NCBI GenBank assembly: GCA_013350335.1
Contig: CM023541.1
Coordinates: 33,844,739 to 33,908,738 of the forward strand
DNA length: 64,000 nt
Direction of reading: 5' to 3'
DNA from: Chimonanthus salicifolius
Lineage: Eukaryota > Streptophyta > Magnoliopsida > Laurales > Calycanthaceae
Positions 25,203-39,600 of the stretch are shown here, in pieces. The translations under genes and the position numbers were made by a program. A model generated the notes under the pieces. The model saw only the letters and a program-made list of their open reading frames with translations. It was not told the DNA's origin and searched no databases. Position 1 is the first letter of the stretch, and the number at the start of each line of letters is the position of its first letter.

Positions 25203-26311
25203 AAATGGTATGTGCGCACGGTTTCAACTCACGGATTGTGCATATGGGAAATAGAGGGATGATGACTATGGTTGTGGATAAATCTGTCTGCTCGATGGGA
25301 TTGAGTGAGACATAAGTGTATAGTATAGATTGGGGGTGCACATTGTTTGGTTCGAGGATGGCCAAACCATGGAAGAATATCCCTTGAATATAGTGTTGGG
25401 TCCTAGCTAGGGATGCGCATTGTTAGGTTCTAAGATTTTCCAAAAATTTGTTGTTTAAATTGAAAATTCTAAGATTAACTCAAAACATGCATTCATGAAA
25501 AAAAACAAAAATCAAATTGAATCATCATAATCAACAACCATTAAGTGGAAAACCATGGATCTAAAAGCTTATCTTGATCTTATTAATAAAATAAAGAGTT
25601 AAAATTACAATTTTATGGAATTTTTGGAATAAGAAAATATCAGAAGAATTCAAAACACTAGCTTGAAACCTATTATGGAATTCGAATTTCCATAGTGTCT
25701 TTCCTTTCTCTTTTCTTCCTTTCCTTCCTTCCTTTCTAGCTCTCCAAAACTCCAATGCCAAGTTCCATTTTTTCTTGTGGAGAGGAGGCCTCAATTTATA
25801 GGATTTTTGGGATGAAATCAAGGGCCAAGATTGCTTAGGTTAGGTGCCAAGGAAGGCTAGAATTAAATGGAGTAATAGGTGACTTGGGTAGGTGAGTTGG
25901 ATAGGTGGAATGGAAGGCTAAGATTTAATGGGGAGGTACAAAGAATGAAAGGCTACGATTCAATGGGGAAGTAGGTAGGTGGAAATCTCGTTTTTTTACA
26001 CATATCCCATCTTACAATTCAATTTTGATCTAGTTAACGTCTGAATTATGAAATTTTGTGAACTACACTTTTGTAGCCCTTGAAGTCTTCTTTCCAACAT
26101 GACAAAAAACAATCGGACATCGAAGTGAAAAGTTATAGCCAAAATATTGAGAATTTGTCAAACCTTCCTTCTTTTTCTCCACTTCTATTCTATTTTTTTT
26201 CCCATTTCTTGTATTTTCCTGTAAATCCTGTAAAACTTCTAAAATCCCATTAAACAAATCTACAACAAATAAAATAAAGGCTAACTAATCCAAATATAGA
26301 CGTAAAATATA
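25203..26311. other. Possible retrotransposon interior remnant; no ORF
   Basis: Follows the putative primer-binding site at 25203. It contains two related segments (gggggtgcacattgtttggttc and gggatgcgcattgttaggttc, 25330-25435), then AT-rich and C/T-rich sequence. No coding domain could be recognised. Confidence 0.35.
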
Positions 26312-26585
26312 TTATTCTCGCACATATCCCTGTAAATCTCATTTCTTGTATTTCTTGTATTATTCTTGCACACTGAAGATCCTCTTAGATGTCATGTCGT
26401 GTATACTTTGTTGTCCAACAACATGTGGAGAGATCTCCCTATTTTCTCTCCACTGCACATGTGCTTGGGGAGAAGTTTTCTCTCCATTGCCGTGTGAAGA
26501 GATGCACTACACGTCAGCAACTCTTTCTTTTCAGGAAAAATTCTTCGTGGAAATTGAGTTACGATCTCGAACATGAGTCACCAAC
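26312..26585 (+). repeat. Dispersed repeat C, copy 2
   Basis: Homologous to 22965-23275 over most of its length, with several gaps. See that entry for shared stretches. No coding capacity. Confidence 0.7.
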
Positions 26586-27480
26586 TCCAACCCATTACTT
26601 ATTTATTAAATAGGTCGATTCGATCCGGTCTAACTTGAGTTTGGTACTATTTAATTGATGACAAAACTTTTATACTACGTATGCATATAGTCACCTAACC
26701 AACATACTCAACTATGTAGGGCACTTAATTCATTTGGTGGGAAGTTGATAATATTATACAGTAGTTGTTCATTTAGCAATGGGTGAAACTAGTTCTGATT
26801 TTGCTAAATCCAACTTATATCATAACTAGTTGAACTAGACCCAACTTAAAAGCTAAAATTTTGTAACCCAACTGACCTAATCTAGCCAAGAACATGATCC
26901 GGCCTGACAAAATTTGGATTGATTTAGTTTTTTATTTTTTCATAAAAGTTCAAATTAATATACTTTACTTTTGAGTGGATAATATTTTCAAACATTTAAT
27001 ATTCAAAACTAACAAATAAATTGTAAATAGACAAAATTCTTCGTTTCTAAAAGAAATAATACTTAAAGTATAAAAAAGTAAAGTTTTAATGATAAATAAC
27101 ATGATAACAGATTAAATTATAACCTAAAAGGTATTCAAAAAGTTCTAAACTATTTACGTCCGCCACTATATAATAAGTCGGATTGGGTTAAATTGGTTTT
27201 TTAAAAGCCAATTGGGTCAGGATTAGTTTAAGTTGGGGCCAACCTCCAACCCATGTTCATTAAAAGGGCTTAGTTTCGTTCGGTCTATTTTGGATTCTCA
27301 ATAAAACCAACATATTATTTAAATGAGTCACTTTTCTAAATCTATACTCTTTAAAACTAAATTACTTTGGGTTTATCAAACCCATTTAAAAAAAAAATAA
27401 AAAATAAAAAAATAAAAAAAGTTTAATTTGCGGTTTGGGTTTTGAATGCATTTCCTTGCCCTTCGCCTATCAAGGGTTTA
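26586..27480. other. Upstream region of the zinc-knuckle gene
   Basis: AT-rich, with a long A-rich run at about 27388-27420. Old repeat-like text (gcccaattgg, tcggattgggttaaattgg) occurs around 26800-27300. The promoter of the following gene should be near 27300-27480, but no clear TATA box could be chosen. Confidence 0.4.
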
Positions 27481-27513
27481 GAGTACCTCTGTATTCTGTA
27501 GCTCTTTGTAGCA

Positions 27514-27558
27514 ATGGAAAGGGTTTATAGTAGCTCTGTTTTCTCTAGCTCTCTGTAG
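27514..27558 (+). CDS. Upstream ORF (14 codons) in the zinc-knuckle gene leader
   Basis: An ATG about 100 bases before the main start opens a 14-codon frame rich in Ser (MERVYSSSVFSSSL) that ends in tag before the main ATG at 27617. It lies in a leader with a partial duplication (gggtttagagtacctctg / gggtttatagtagctctg). It may reduce translation of the main ORF. Whether it is transcribed is not shown by the sequence. Confidence 0.3.
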   Translation: MERVYSSSVFSSSL

Positions 27559-27616
27559 GAAAGAAAGAAGGAAAAAGGCCACTGAAAATTGGAAGAAGCA
27601 GCAGACTGAAATCAGG

Positions 27617-30600
27617 ATGGTGAGCAAAAGGCAGAGATTGGCACGGAAGCGGTTCAAGGAAGCGAACCCTCACCTGCTACCGAAACCCGAACCAACTCCT
27701 CCCAAAGACCCCAACAATAGCAAAAAGTCGAAGAAGAGAAAGAGATTCAAACCCGAAAGAGGAGAAAAGACCAACAAAGACGATAAATACAACAACCCAA
27801 AATTGAGAAAGCATCCTCTCAGAATCCCAGGCATGAAACCAGGAGAGAGCTGCTTCATTTGCAAAGCTCAAGACCACATCGCCAAGCTCTGTCCTCAGAA
27901 ATCCCAATGGGAAAAAAACAAGGTCTGGATCAGACTCCTTGATTCTTCATTTATATGATATTGTCTTTTTATTATTCTTTCCTTTTAATTTGGTTAACAT
28001 TCCTTCTATTGTCTCCACTTATTTTAATTTGTATGTATATTTTTTTAAATTTCTTTTAAATGGTAACATCACTCCAAATTACAATTTTTAAAGTTGCTCA
28101 GCTGACACTCATAAATTGCTCCTTTATTTTCACACGTTAATGAAAATGATTGTATTGATTCAAAAGAGTTTTACAAAGTATGCAATAGTATAGAAGTATA
28201 CTGAAGTCATCCATTTCTTATTTTTGTGTAATTTTGTCTTTTTCTTTTTTTCTTTTTCCATCTGGATAACTTTCCTTGATTGTCTTCACTTGCCTTTAAT
28301 TTGTATTTTTTTTTCCCATTTAAATGGAAATATTACTCAACCCACAACCTTTAAAGATGCAGAGCTGACACTTTTAAATTGTACTTTTTTTTCTTCAACG
28401 GTATAGGAGAGGTATACTTAGTCACCCATTTCTTAAATTAGTCTAATGTTGTCTTTGTTTTTTTTCTTCACATTCCTTGGATTGTCTTCACTTGTCTGTA
28501 ATTTGTGTTGGTTTTTAATTTCTTTTAAATGGTAAATGATTCAAACCTACAATCTTAATCTTTAACACAGCTGACACTTTTAAATTCTGTTTTGTTTTTT
28601 AAAGAAAGAAAACAATAATAAAAATGACATCATTGATTAAAAAGAATTTTATAAAGTATACAACAGTATAGGAGAATATCTGAAGTCACCTATGAGTAAA
28701 CACTACATCATGAAAAGCTATAAAGAAATCGGACCTGTCCAGCCTCACCTCTGCCAGAAAATCTGCCCCAACTGCCTCACGTTTCTGAAACAACCTTCCA
28801 TCTGCCCCACCATCCTCCTAATGTTCCTGACCTTTTAAATTGTGCTATGAACTAGTGCAATCTGTGTTACTAATTTTATTTTGATGTTATTATTATATTT
28901 TTTATTTGTCATGCACAATTTTTTTCTGGAACCATTAAAGAACAGAAGTAGTATAATCAGAAGGCACTGGGATAAAAGAAGAGCATTGGAGACTTGAATT
29001 GGATTGATGATGTGAGAAAAGACATGATAGATTGAAGAGTGGCTGGGAATATGTTTTTTGATAGGGTTTGGTGGAAAAGTACAAGTCAAGAAGCCTAGCG
29101 AAGGAAAATGGGACAAATAGCTTTGATCATGATTATGAGGAATAAAATGCAAAACCAATTTTTATTGAAGCTTCAACGGAAGATGAAGATTATAAATTTT
29201 CTTGAATAGTGAAGGTGTTGGTCTCTTTGTATCCATTTCAATGGGAAATCATAACTACTGAACATACAGCGTGGACTTTCAAAACCATAGTACTTCTGTT
29301 TGTAAAAGCACCATTTCAAAGAATAATCTAGAGGCAATGTGCTGCTACTGTTTAAATGTAAAAATAGTATCACTGAGTACAATCAGGAGAGTATTGAAGA
29401 TACAGTATATGCTAAATTGATAGGCCTTCATATATGGACTGTGGTATTACTTCCCTGTCACGATGCACTCTTGTAACAACAGTAATTGCTGAGTTTGAGG
29501 ACTTGATTTGCTTTGCCTTCTACTTAATTAATTTGTAACATATGATGGACTGAAATGGATATGGATATGGTTTTGGGGATGTAGCACTACATTTTTCCAA
29601 ATCTTCTAAATCATATGGTTGTCCTATTAAAAAATATTCCACATTAGTTTTATGATTTTTACTTGGAATATTTTACCCACTTTTTATTTCTTTTTATTTT
29701 AATATATGAATTAGCCTTTCAAGCATGTTAAATGTCAAAATCAGTTTTTTTTTTTGAAATATTTTTAGACAAAATCATTAATATCCTCTCTTTTGTATAG
29801 TTTTTGTGACAAAAGGATAATAAAATAATTTGAGCTTATTTTACAAAGTATCTTGTAGGTATTGGGGTATCCGACATGGGTATGAATGTCCCACATGATA
29901 TATTGAGTATATACAAGTGGCATGGCATCTCTCTTTGTAACTATGTATCTGTTTTTGTATAGCTAGCCATTTACACCAACCATTCATTTAGATTCATATC
30001 TCGATTCCAGTAGCATCGCTCAACATATTACTTTTTAGATCAGACCACTCTATTCTTGGCAATTTGTTGCTTCCTCACCAGTTATCTGGCTTTTATTATG
30101 AACATCCATAATCAACAACTTATTTTGTGTTGTCATACACTCTTGGAGTGACTTTGCAGTCGTTATGAGAAGACCATTATTTGTGTTTTTGCAGAACATA
30201 TCCTATTATTGTTTTATCAAGTCCACTCTTAAATGTTACAAGGTGTTGTTTTTTCCTTTTAAATGTAAGTGTTAGGTACTCCAATATTGATACCAATTCA
30301 AGATCAAGGATAGCTTATACTGCCTCATTCATTTCTCCTAAAGCATTGTCTCCATTCATGCCATAATGCCAACTCTCTCCAGCTTGCCCATTAAGGTATT
30401 CTTTGGAATGGGTTTGTAGTTTACAAGGAATGACTCATTCTGTTGTAAAACTCTCTTGGAATGACGAGTCATTACTAGTTGACCATTGTGTTTATTTTTT
30501 TTGTTGCAAAATGCACCCTTTTTTATTTTATTGGGTTAACTATTTTTCTGCCTGACATTAGTCTTGTCTTTTAGTCTCCATGAATTGCTACAATGACCTT

Positions 30601-33600
30601 TTCTAGAATTACTCACTCTTGAGTTGAAAAGCTTGAAAGTTGAAACCATCCCTGAGATCTCCTGCCATTTCCCTCCACTTAGTCTCTTGCACACACACAC
30701 ATTTTCATTTAAACTATTTTGAGGTTCGTGGAAATCTGAGTTACCATAGTGATTGTAGTCACTAAACCAACATTTTGTTAAAATGCTTCCCTTGGCCTAT
30801 GTTTCTAAAAGAATCCAGCTTCTGGGGGCAATGCCCTTGTTGCTTAAGTTTTAACATTTTCTCTCTCTCACATCATTCAATTTTTCTCTCTCTCACTAAT
30901 GCACAAACATGCAAACACATATTTTATTTAAACTATTTTGAGATGCATGGAAATCTGAGCTATCATAGTGACTGTAAACCAATATTCTGTTAAAATGATT
31001 CCCTTGCTGTATATTTCCAAAAGAATCTGGTGTCTGGGGGCAATGCCCTGTTGCTTAGGTTTAACGTTTTCATTTGAACTATTTTGGGATTTGTGGAAAT
31101 CTGAGTTATGCTTTTGATGTAGGTTCTACAACCAAAATTTTGTTACTGTATGTTTGGCAAACATATATCTTGTAAGCTGTCATAAGATAAATAAATTTTT
31201 CTTTTTCAGATATTAATGGATTGTTTGGCTAATTAAATAATAGGATCTAAGCTACCAGATTTTGCATGATTCTTGATAATTATTTAAAAAATTGGATGAT
31301 GGAAAAAAATTTAAATTCGTATGATGGATAAACAAATTCATGTAAAGAATTTCAAAAAGTTCAAATTTGATTTTTAATTTTTGATAATAACTGGATCTTA
31401 ATTTACATAAAAATTGTTTGAATATTTCATAGTTTCAATTTGACAATCTTCCAATGTAATACCCCTACCCCAAGAGGGGGGCTCTTATGAGAGGGGCATG
31501 TATGGGAGAGAAAAGGTCTCATACCTCCCAAGGAGTGGAACGTGTTGTGGCTTATAAGAGGGAGCACCCCTCCCTTCTGGCACAAGGCCTTTTGGGCCCG
31601 AGGGTGAGACTTGGGCCCAATGCAAAGCCGTGAGGGTTTTTAAGCCCAAAGCGGACAATATTGTGTTAGAGGGACTGGTTGTTACATCCAACATCTTTAT
31701 CTAGGGATCTTCATCAATTACCACATGGCAAGCAACAAGATTTTTTTTTGACAAAATTTTCTTTTTATCTAATCCATCTCAAGATTTGTTTGGCACAGAA
31801 TCTACTAGTTGCCAAACACACTATTAAAGTGCTTGGACTTCAACCTACACGCACAAAAACTCGATGCTCTTCCTTGTTATTTACCCACTTTCCAAGAGGC
31901 CAAATGTAATCAGTAACTTCCTTGTCCAAATCCCCCTTAAGGCACGGGAACCATTGCCTACTTCTAACCACAATCAGGAGTATTTGTTGCTGGGCCATCC
32001 CCTAGCCAACCTTGCCATATGCTTCTAAAAGAATCCAGCTTCTAAGGGAATTATCGTTGTTGCTTAGTATAATTTTTTCCACTTAAACTATTTTGAGATT
32101 CATGGAAATATGAGTTATCTAGATTGCCATCTTTCTGTCCATAGTCAGCTAGTTTGCTGGCATTTTCTCTATTTCATTCTCAACATGCTATTTCTTATTG
32201 TAGAATATACCTGGTTTGATGTAGTAAACCTTGACTCCTCTTATGGTATGATTGGACATCCAATTCCTTGCTACTTATACAATAAACTAGTAGAAAGCAC
32301 ACGCTTTGCGTGAGTGACATTGGTAAAAGAATTATAGTGAATAATTCTTTCTTTAGTTCACAAAATTTTGTACAATTTTTTCTATTTTTAGATATGAATG
32401 TAAAAAATCTCGCTCATATCTTTCAAATTCACCAAGTTTAATCATAAAACCCCTTTGTCTATTTTTAGTCAATTTTTGTACGAATTTTCTATATTTTTAG
32501 ATAATAATATGATTAAGTTTGACCAAATCTTTCCAACTCACCAAATCCCATCTTAAAATCTTTTGTCCTGTTGTTTACTATTTTTTGGACAAATATCTCC
32601 TATATTTTTGCTTGCCAGCTTGGAAATAAATCACAACCATTTAATAAACGAATGGTCAATATTCATTTGATGGTTGCATTAAATTGTGTCTTTTTATATA
32701 GATAAAGTAAAGACAACCAAACAAGGGTATATGCCCTAAACTTTTATTTCCAGTAAATTAATAATTTCCTATTTTATACCTCAAGGGAAGTTCATTTGAA
32801 ATAAGACTTTGAAGCAAAACAGTAACATGTCACCTGCTTGTGCATGACTATAAAGGCCATACAGGCCTTAGTTTCTAACTTATGATGAACTAAAGACATT
32901 GTGATGTTGTTCTTGGTTCAAAGAGAGCAACGTTTTTTCGAGTGATAATAATTAATAAGATAATAATGCATTAATAAGAAAATGTAAGTACAAGATCATG
33001 GAAAAACAAAAAGGGTTTAGGAGATCTAAATCCTAAAAAGGAAAAGAAAAAGTACAAAACAACCAAATCCAAGAAAACAAGAACCCAGAAAAAATACAAA
33101 CAAGTCCGTGAAACACATCCAATACAACCAAGAAAACCCGTATAACCCCTCACTGAGGCACAAATAGAAAACACCATGAGGTGATGAGTCAACTCAATAT
33201 TTCGCAAAGAAGTTTGTTACTCCGTTAGCCAATCTGTTGACTTGTGAGAAGGATCTCACTCTCGGTCATTGAGTAATGTCTTAATCTCCCTCACTATTGC
33301 TATTAATCTCTAAGGAGGTCGTTTCGTTCCCGTTAGTCACTTAATTGCATTTGCTGAGGCACTTTCAATAATCAGTTTTCCTAGCCCTAGGAAAATCCAT
33401 ATAGTCAAGGCTCTCCTAATACTACAATGAGTTAATTTTTTGGATCTAAACTTGATGAATCCAAATCCAAGGAAGTTGAATAAGGGCTCAAAGATTGAGC
33501 GACTCCAAAATTCAATCACCTATGAATACGCGGGTTAGGAGATCTTATTCAAGATTTGCCTAAGGAATTAACTGAAGAATATGGGCTTACTGAACTGAGG

Positions 33601-36600
33601 GAAACCCAAATTTGACAAAGGATTCAAGTAGTTTCTCTTACAAAGGTAAAAACTCAATTCTCACATAGGACACCTTGAATGATAGATTCAACTCAATAGT
33701 AAATCACACTCAATGAATAAAGAAAAGTTGGAATTTAGAGAAATCCAACAATAATTCTAAGAAATAACTTACCTCAATGTAGTAAAAGAAACCCACAGTC
33801 AAGACTTGGATTGCATTAGCTCCCAATGGCCTTATTTATAGTATACAAGGCAAAAAAAAGGAAAAAAAAGAGGAAAAGATAGGCACAAGCATGCCTTGGT
33901 TTACCTCTCTATGTTTATCTTCATGACATGTTATCTTTCCACATACCCTTGTTTTTCCAATCCTAACATGATACATAACCTTCATATATTTGCCTCCAAT
34001 TATTACAAGCAACATAAGCAAAAGAGACGAGGGCTAATTAAAAATTCCTAAAATCCTAGTCTTGTTGGCACCATCGTGTGGAAGGAGAGAATGTAGGAGA
34101 GAGAATCAAGGGATAGAGCATGCAAAATTCGTCACTCCAAGCAGGGCCTAAATTCTAGTTCCACTTGAACTTGGTCCCCCACTCATTTTTGTGAAAAATT
34201 CATGTCAACCTGTAGCGTAATGCACTTGGCCATTTTAAATGCACATTTTACCATTGAATGCACTCCAAATTCTCGAATTCTTTGATGCATCCAATTGCGC
34301 ATAATAATTCAAGGCCATGCTTAGGATGTGGTCTTCATTCTCTTGGAGATGTGTTGCATCAAATTGCAAGTTTTAGTTGTTGTCGTATAATGAGATCCTA
34401 GAGCATTCGTTTTACTTGGGGTTTTAGCTTTGTTTCTATAAAAATATTCAAATTAGTTTTTCTTTTTCATTTAATTTTTCCACATTTAAAGCACATTTTT
34501 GCGCCTTGTGTTTTTATATTTGTTAGATCCATTATTTTCTTTTGCTCTAGTGGATGGATATTTTTGTCATGGTGATGTGCTTATGCTACTCTCCAGATCT
34601 GCTTGCTTTGCCGACAACGTGGACACAGTCTCAAGAATTGCCCAAATAAAAGCGACTCCAGTGATAAAAAATATTGTTATAATTGTGGAGGCGAGGGTCA
34701 TGCCCTTTCCAACTGTCCTAAGCCCATTGAAGATGGTATTATTCTAGAGCAACATATTTCTATAGATTAATATTTTTCTTGCACTTCTATTTATATTTGG
34801 GAATTGGGATCATCCATTTTCAATTAGATATTAATTGTATCATTGCTTTGTACATCATGTTGAAAAAAAATCATTGTGTTGTATATATGAGATAATTTTT
34901 AGCAGGCACCTGATGAGGGTTCTCACAGTGAGAACCCTTCATGTGGGATCTACCCACTCCTTTCTCATACCACACCCTTTACCAACATGTGAATTGGATC
35001 TCTACCCTTCATGTAGGATCGACCGACTTATACCTGCTGTTGAATTGAACTCGATAAAGTTCCACCCCATTTACCGTTGATTTTTGGGTTCTTTAAAACC
35101 AAAGCTTTACAAGCACCATACCTAGGCATAGATCTTTTTGATCCACTCACCCCATGATTTTAAGTGGGCTCTGGTAGATAATTCTACCAAGCAGAAAAGT
35201 GGAAACGATTTGAGATGGTTCTGGTCTCCTATTAGATGAATAATCCTTTCCTTGATTCCCTAATTAAAACACATGTATGGGATGCCCACACTCCCTTACA
35301 CTCAAGCAATTTTCCTCCTATATTTAAAGTAACAACCACCTACAATCAAGAAACAACTTATCTTATTTAAACCAATCCTATCCTAGCCACTAAAACGCCC
35401 TATGAAATTGGAAAATTTCAAACAAGGTCACTTGTTGTTTGGCCAAGCTGAGCGCATTTGATGGTAGGAATCCTGGTGGAACCCTATCAGTCCCTCTGCC
35501 TATCCAAACAAACCTTGTCCTCTAGGTTTAAGTGTGGAAATCGTGTCTTAAGCTGTAGGAAGTTCCTCCCAAGTGGTATCTTCCATGGGCAATGTTCAGG
35601 TAACTAATGCTTCGTGGATAAATTTAGATCTGAGCTTGGTCCAACGAAATCAATGGTCTACTCAAGCGCTGCTACTAATGAGCCATTAGTCGAAAATGGA
35701 GGCAGTTGGGCAGAACTAGAAAGTCCATGCCCCATTCATTTCTTTAGCTAGGAATCGTGAAATATTGGGTGAATCTTGTAACCTTAGGCAAGTCCAATTG
35801 GTACACGATTGGGCCTATCCACTGAACACCTTGTAAGGCCTAAAAAACCTAGGTGACAGTTTCATATTGGGGCGATTGTTGACATTGGATTGCTGATAAG
35901 GTTGGAGTCGTAAGTCCACGAGATGACCAACTTGGAATTTGAGATCACAATGGTGTTTATCATGTTTCCTTTTAATTTGTTCTTGAGTTATGACCAAGTT
36001 TTGTTCGAGTTCATTAAGGATCGTATCTTGATCCTTAAGTTCACATTCATTCCACACTAGCCATGGTAGTAGTACCGTTTTCATAGTAGGTGACAGTCGG
36101 TGGAGATTGCTTGTGTAGAGCTCAAATGGGGTCATCTTAAAAGAAGAGTTTAATGGTGTGTTGTACCAATATTCAGCCCATGAGAGGCAATGGGCCCATT
36201 CATTAGGATGTTGGCCCGAGAAGCACTATAGATAGGTCTCTTGACAATGATTCAGCACCTCAATTTGGCTATTCGTCTGCGGGTGATAAGCTAAACTTTT
36301 ACTCAGCCCTGTCCTTTGCAGGTGGAAAATTCTTGCAAAAACTGCTAATGAAAACTAGGTCGCAGTCACATACACTAGGCTGAGGCATTCCGTGTAACCT
36401 CACGATATCGTGCACAAACGTTTCGGTCGTGGTTTTGGCAGTGTAAGGATGACTGAAGGGGCTAAAGTGAGCATATTTGGTAATCTATCAACAATGACCT
36501 TAATAGTCAATTTGCCTTTTGAAGTAAGTTTGTCAATGAAATTCATAGAGATGTCATCCCACATCCGTTCCGTAATAGGTAATGGCTGAAGAAGACTCGT

Positions 36601-39600
36601 GGGGGTCATGGAGTCAATACTTGTTACATGCTGTGGAATGCTCTGATGTCCTTTTTTAATCCCTGCCAAAAAAATTGAGTCGTTGACCGTTTATATGTCT
36701 GTAAGAATCTGTTAGTGACTTGCCATGCGGCATGTAATTCATGAAGAAGTCCAGCTTTGAATCTTATCCGAGGGAAAATTCAACAATCCTTTACGGGTCG
36801 GCTCTGAATTTGGTATGGATTTACTCTAATTCGGTGCTAATGCAGTTCTCTGTCCGCACTTTGTCGAGTCACAGTGTCTTGGGCCGTGAGTTGGTCTCTA
36901 TGAATCTGTATCGAATTATCTGGAGAGAGCATCGGCCACACGGTTCTCCCTACTTGCTCTGTATGCAATATTGTAGTCGAACCCCAACAATTTTACTACC
37001 CACTTTTGTTGCTCCATCTCGGTGATATGCTGCTCTCGAAAGTATTTAAGGCTTTTATGATCTGTCGGAATTTCAAAATGGCGGCCCAACAAGTAAGGTC
37101 ACCACTTTTGCATAACCTGCATGATCACCAACATTTCCTTCTAGTAAGTGGATCCTCCAAGTGCTTGACTTGATAGAGCCTTGCTGAATAAGAGATTGGT
37201 CAACTTTCCTGGGTCATTACAAACCCTATACCATATCTTGACGCGTTAGCCTCTATTATAAGTGTTTTTGAGAAATCAGTTACCGCCCAGAATCGGGGCC
37301 TACGTCATGGCTGGTTTCAGGGCTATGAAGGCCTGTTCTGCTTTTTCATTCCACTCAATGATGCTCTTCCTTTGTAATCTTCCCATAGTCCAATTCAAAC
37401 TGTCGGTAATAATCGGTCAACACCAAGAGTCCATGCAGGCCCTTCATGTCTTTTGGTTGTGGCTAATCTAGCATGCACTGAATTTTATTAGGATCAGTTG
37501 CTACTTCGCTAGCCGAGATGATGTGACCCAAATATTCAACCTTCTGATACCCAAACACACATTTTCCGCATTTGGCAAACATGTAATTTGATCGAAGTTG
37601 TAAAACAGCTCGGAGATGATGCACGTGGTAATGAGAATTTCATCAAAGAAAAGAGGGATGAATTCTCATAGTACAAACCAGAAAATATCATTCATAAGTG
37701 CTTGGAAGGTTGATGATACATTGGTAAGTTCGAACGACATCACAAGGGATTCATAATGGCCCTCGGGCGTCCGAGATGCTGTCTTGTGTATATCCTCTGG
37801 CCGAACTTAAATTTTGCAATAACTAGATTTGAGATCCAATTCAGACAAAAATGTGGTGCCGTGTAACTCATTGAGAAGCTCGTTGATAATGGGAATCAGA
37901 AACTAGTCTTTGATAGTGATTTTATTTAAGATCCTATAACCACGTAAAATCGCCATAAGCCATCCTTCTTTTTCACCAATGGTATCAGTGAGGAAAATGG
38001 GCTTTTGCAGTATTGTAGGATTTCGGATTTGAGCATTTTCTGGATGATCCTTCAATCTTGTTTTTTTGGACCATGTGGGCAGCGGTTGGGATGCACATTC
38101 GTTGGTAGGGCCCCAGGTTGTAGGTCAATCTTATTGTCTTGAGCCTATTTGGAAGGAAACCTCTGGGTTTGGAAAACACCCCCGTAAATTCCATTAGCAA
38201 ACAGTCCATCTCTGCTGCATGATGTGGAATCTCGAAGCTGGGTGCGATTCAGGTGCTTCCCGAATCGGAGGGGAATAGCTTCTGTATACAATGAGCACTT
38301 GCTGAAGTACGTCCCCTGCAGCGACTTCGGATGAGTGGTAGGCTTTCCCATTCACCTCGAAATCCATGGTCAATTTCTTGGTTGCAAATCATGGGTCTGA
38401 GACTTTGGAGCCATTGAATTCTGAGCACCACGTCCGAACCAATGAGTTTGAGGGGTACATATCCGCATGAAAGTGGTATCTTTGTGTGTCCACTGCAACA
38501 CCCTTACAGATTCTCGCACAATCTCACTTATTGGCGTCGGTCACCATCATTTGAGAAGAAAATGTTGTATGAACTGGGCACCCGAGCCTACAAGCTAGGC
38601 CTGATGAACTTGTGAGTGTTACCGCTATCGACTAGGATCGATAGTTTCCACTCTTTGATGACCCCTTGAACTTGCATAGTTTTTGGTGAAGTTAGGCCTG
38701 CTAGTGCATGTGTATAGAAATTTCCCGTGAGTCTACTGTGACTGTTTCAATTTCCTCGTCTCCAGCTTCTGACTGATCAAGTGTATCGCCCCCTGTCATT
38801 GAGGGCTTCTAGCAAGAGGATCTGTTGCACCTTGCACCTATGATTGGGTGTGAACTTTTCATGACAGTTGTAGCATAAGCCCTTATCTCCTCAGCCTTGC
38901 ATCTCGACCCAAGTTCCATCGTTCAAATGGAATGCCCCCTACAGCACCAGTTGGTGCTGACGCCTGAATAGCAGGTCGGCTCGACTGTGTCCCATTCAAT
39001 TTACCACTCATTGAAAGGTGCAACAACTTTTCTTCTTACAATTATGCAAATCCCACTGCGGCTAGCATTGTTGTCGGTCAAAATAACTTCACCTCAGTTT
39101 GTATTTCTTGAACCTGCCATTGAAGCTACCCACGAGAGTCTTCTCGGGCCACCCTTGCACACGGGCTGCTTGAAATTGATTTGATACTCCTTAACTGATT
39201 TGGTTTAACTTTGCCAATGCCTCGTAAGTACTCATACTCGGATGGCCCAAACTGCACACATGAGGCCTGTGTGATCTTGTCCCTCCCCATCTCTTTTATG
39301 TGTCGCCTCATGCCATTGAAACCCTTGGTATGCTTCTCCTTCTAATTGGAACGATGCAGGCAACTTCTCATGGCAAGCAATTCCTTGATAGCGAATGAAC
39401 TGATTGGCTCAGTAAACCTAGCCTGTAGGGTTGTGTCCTGAAAATCGTGGAAAGTCGAGACGCGCATATCACGTTTAGATTCCTCTTTTATTTTTTTGAC
39501 GAAATCCCTGTTCAAAGCCTCTGACTCACCCTTGTTCCTATCTCGAAGAAGAGGTGGCAGCACTCTATCATACTTGATGGCTACGGAAGCAAAGGTTTCT

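Noticed and set aside
28730..28830. Cysteine-containing peptide in intron 1 that could be a skipped exon
   Set aside because: No knuckle spacing, no convincing splice sites, and the exons around it join perfectly without it.
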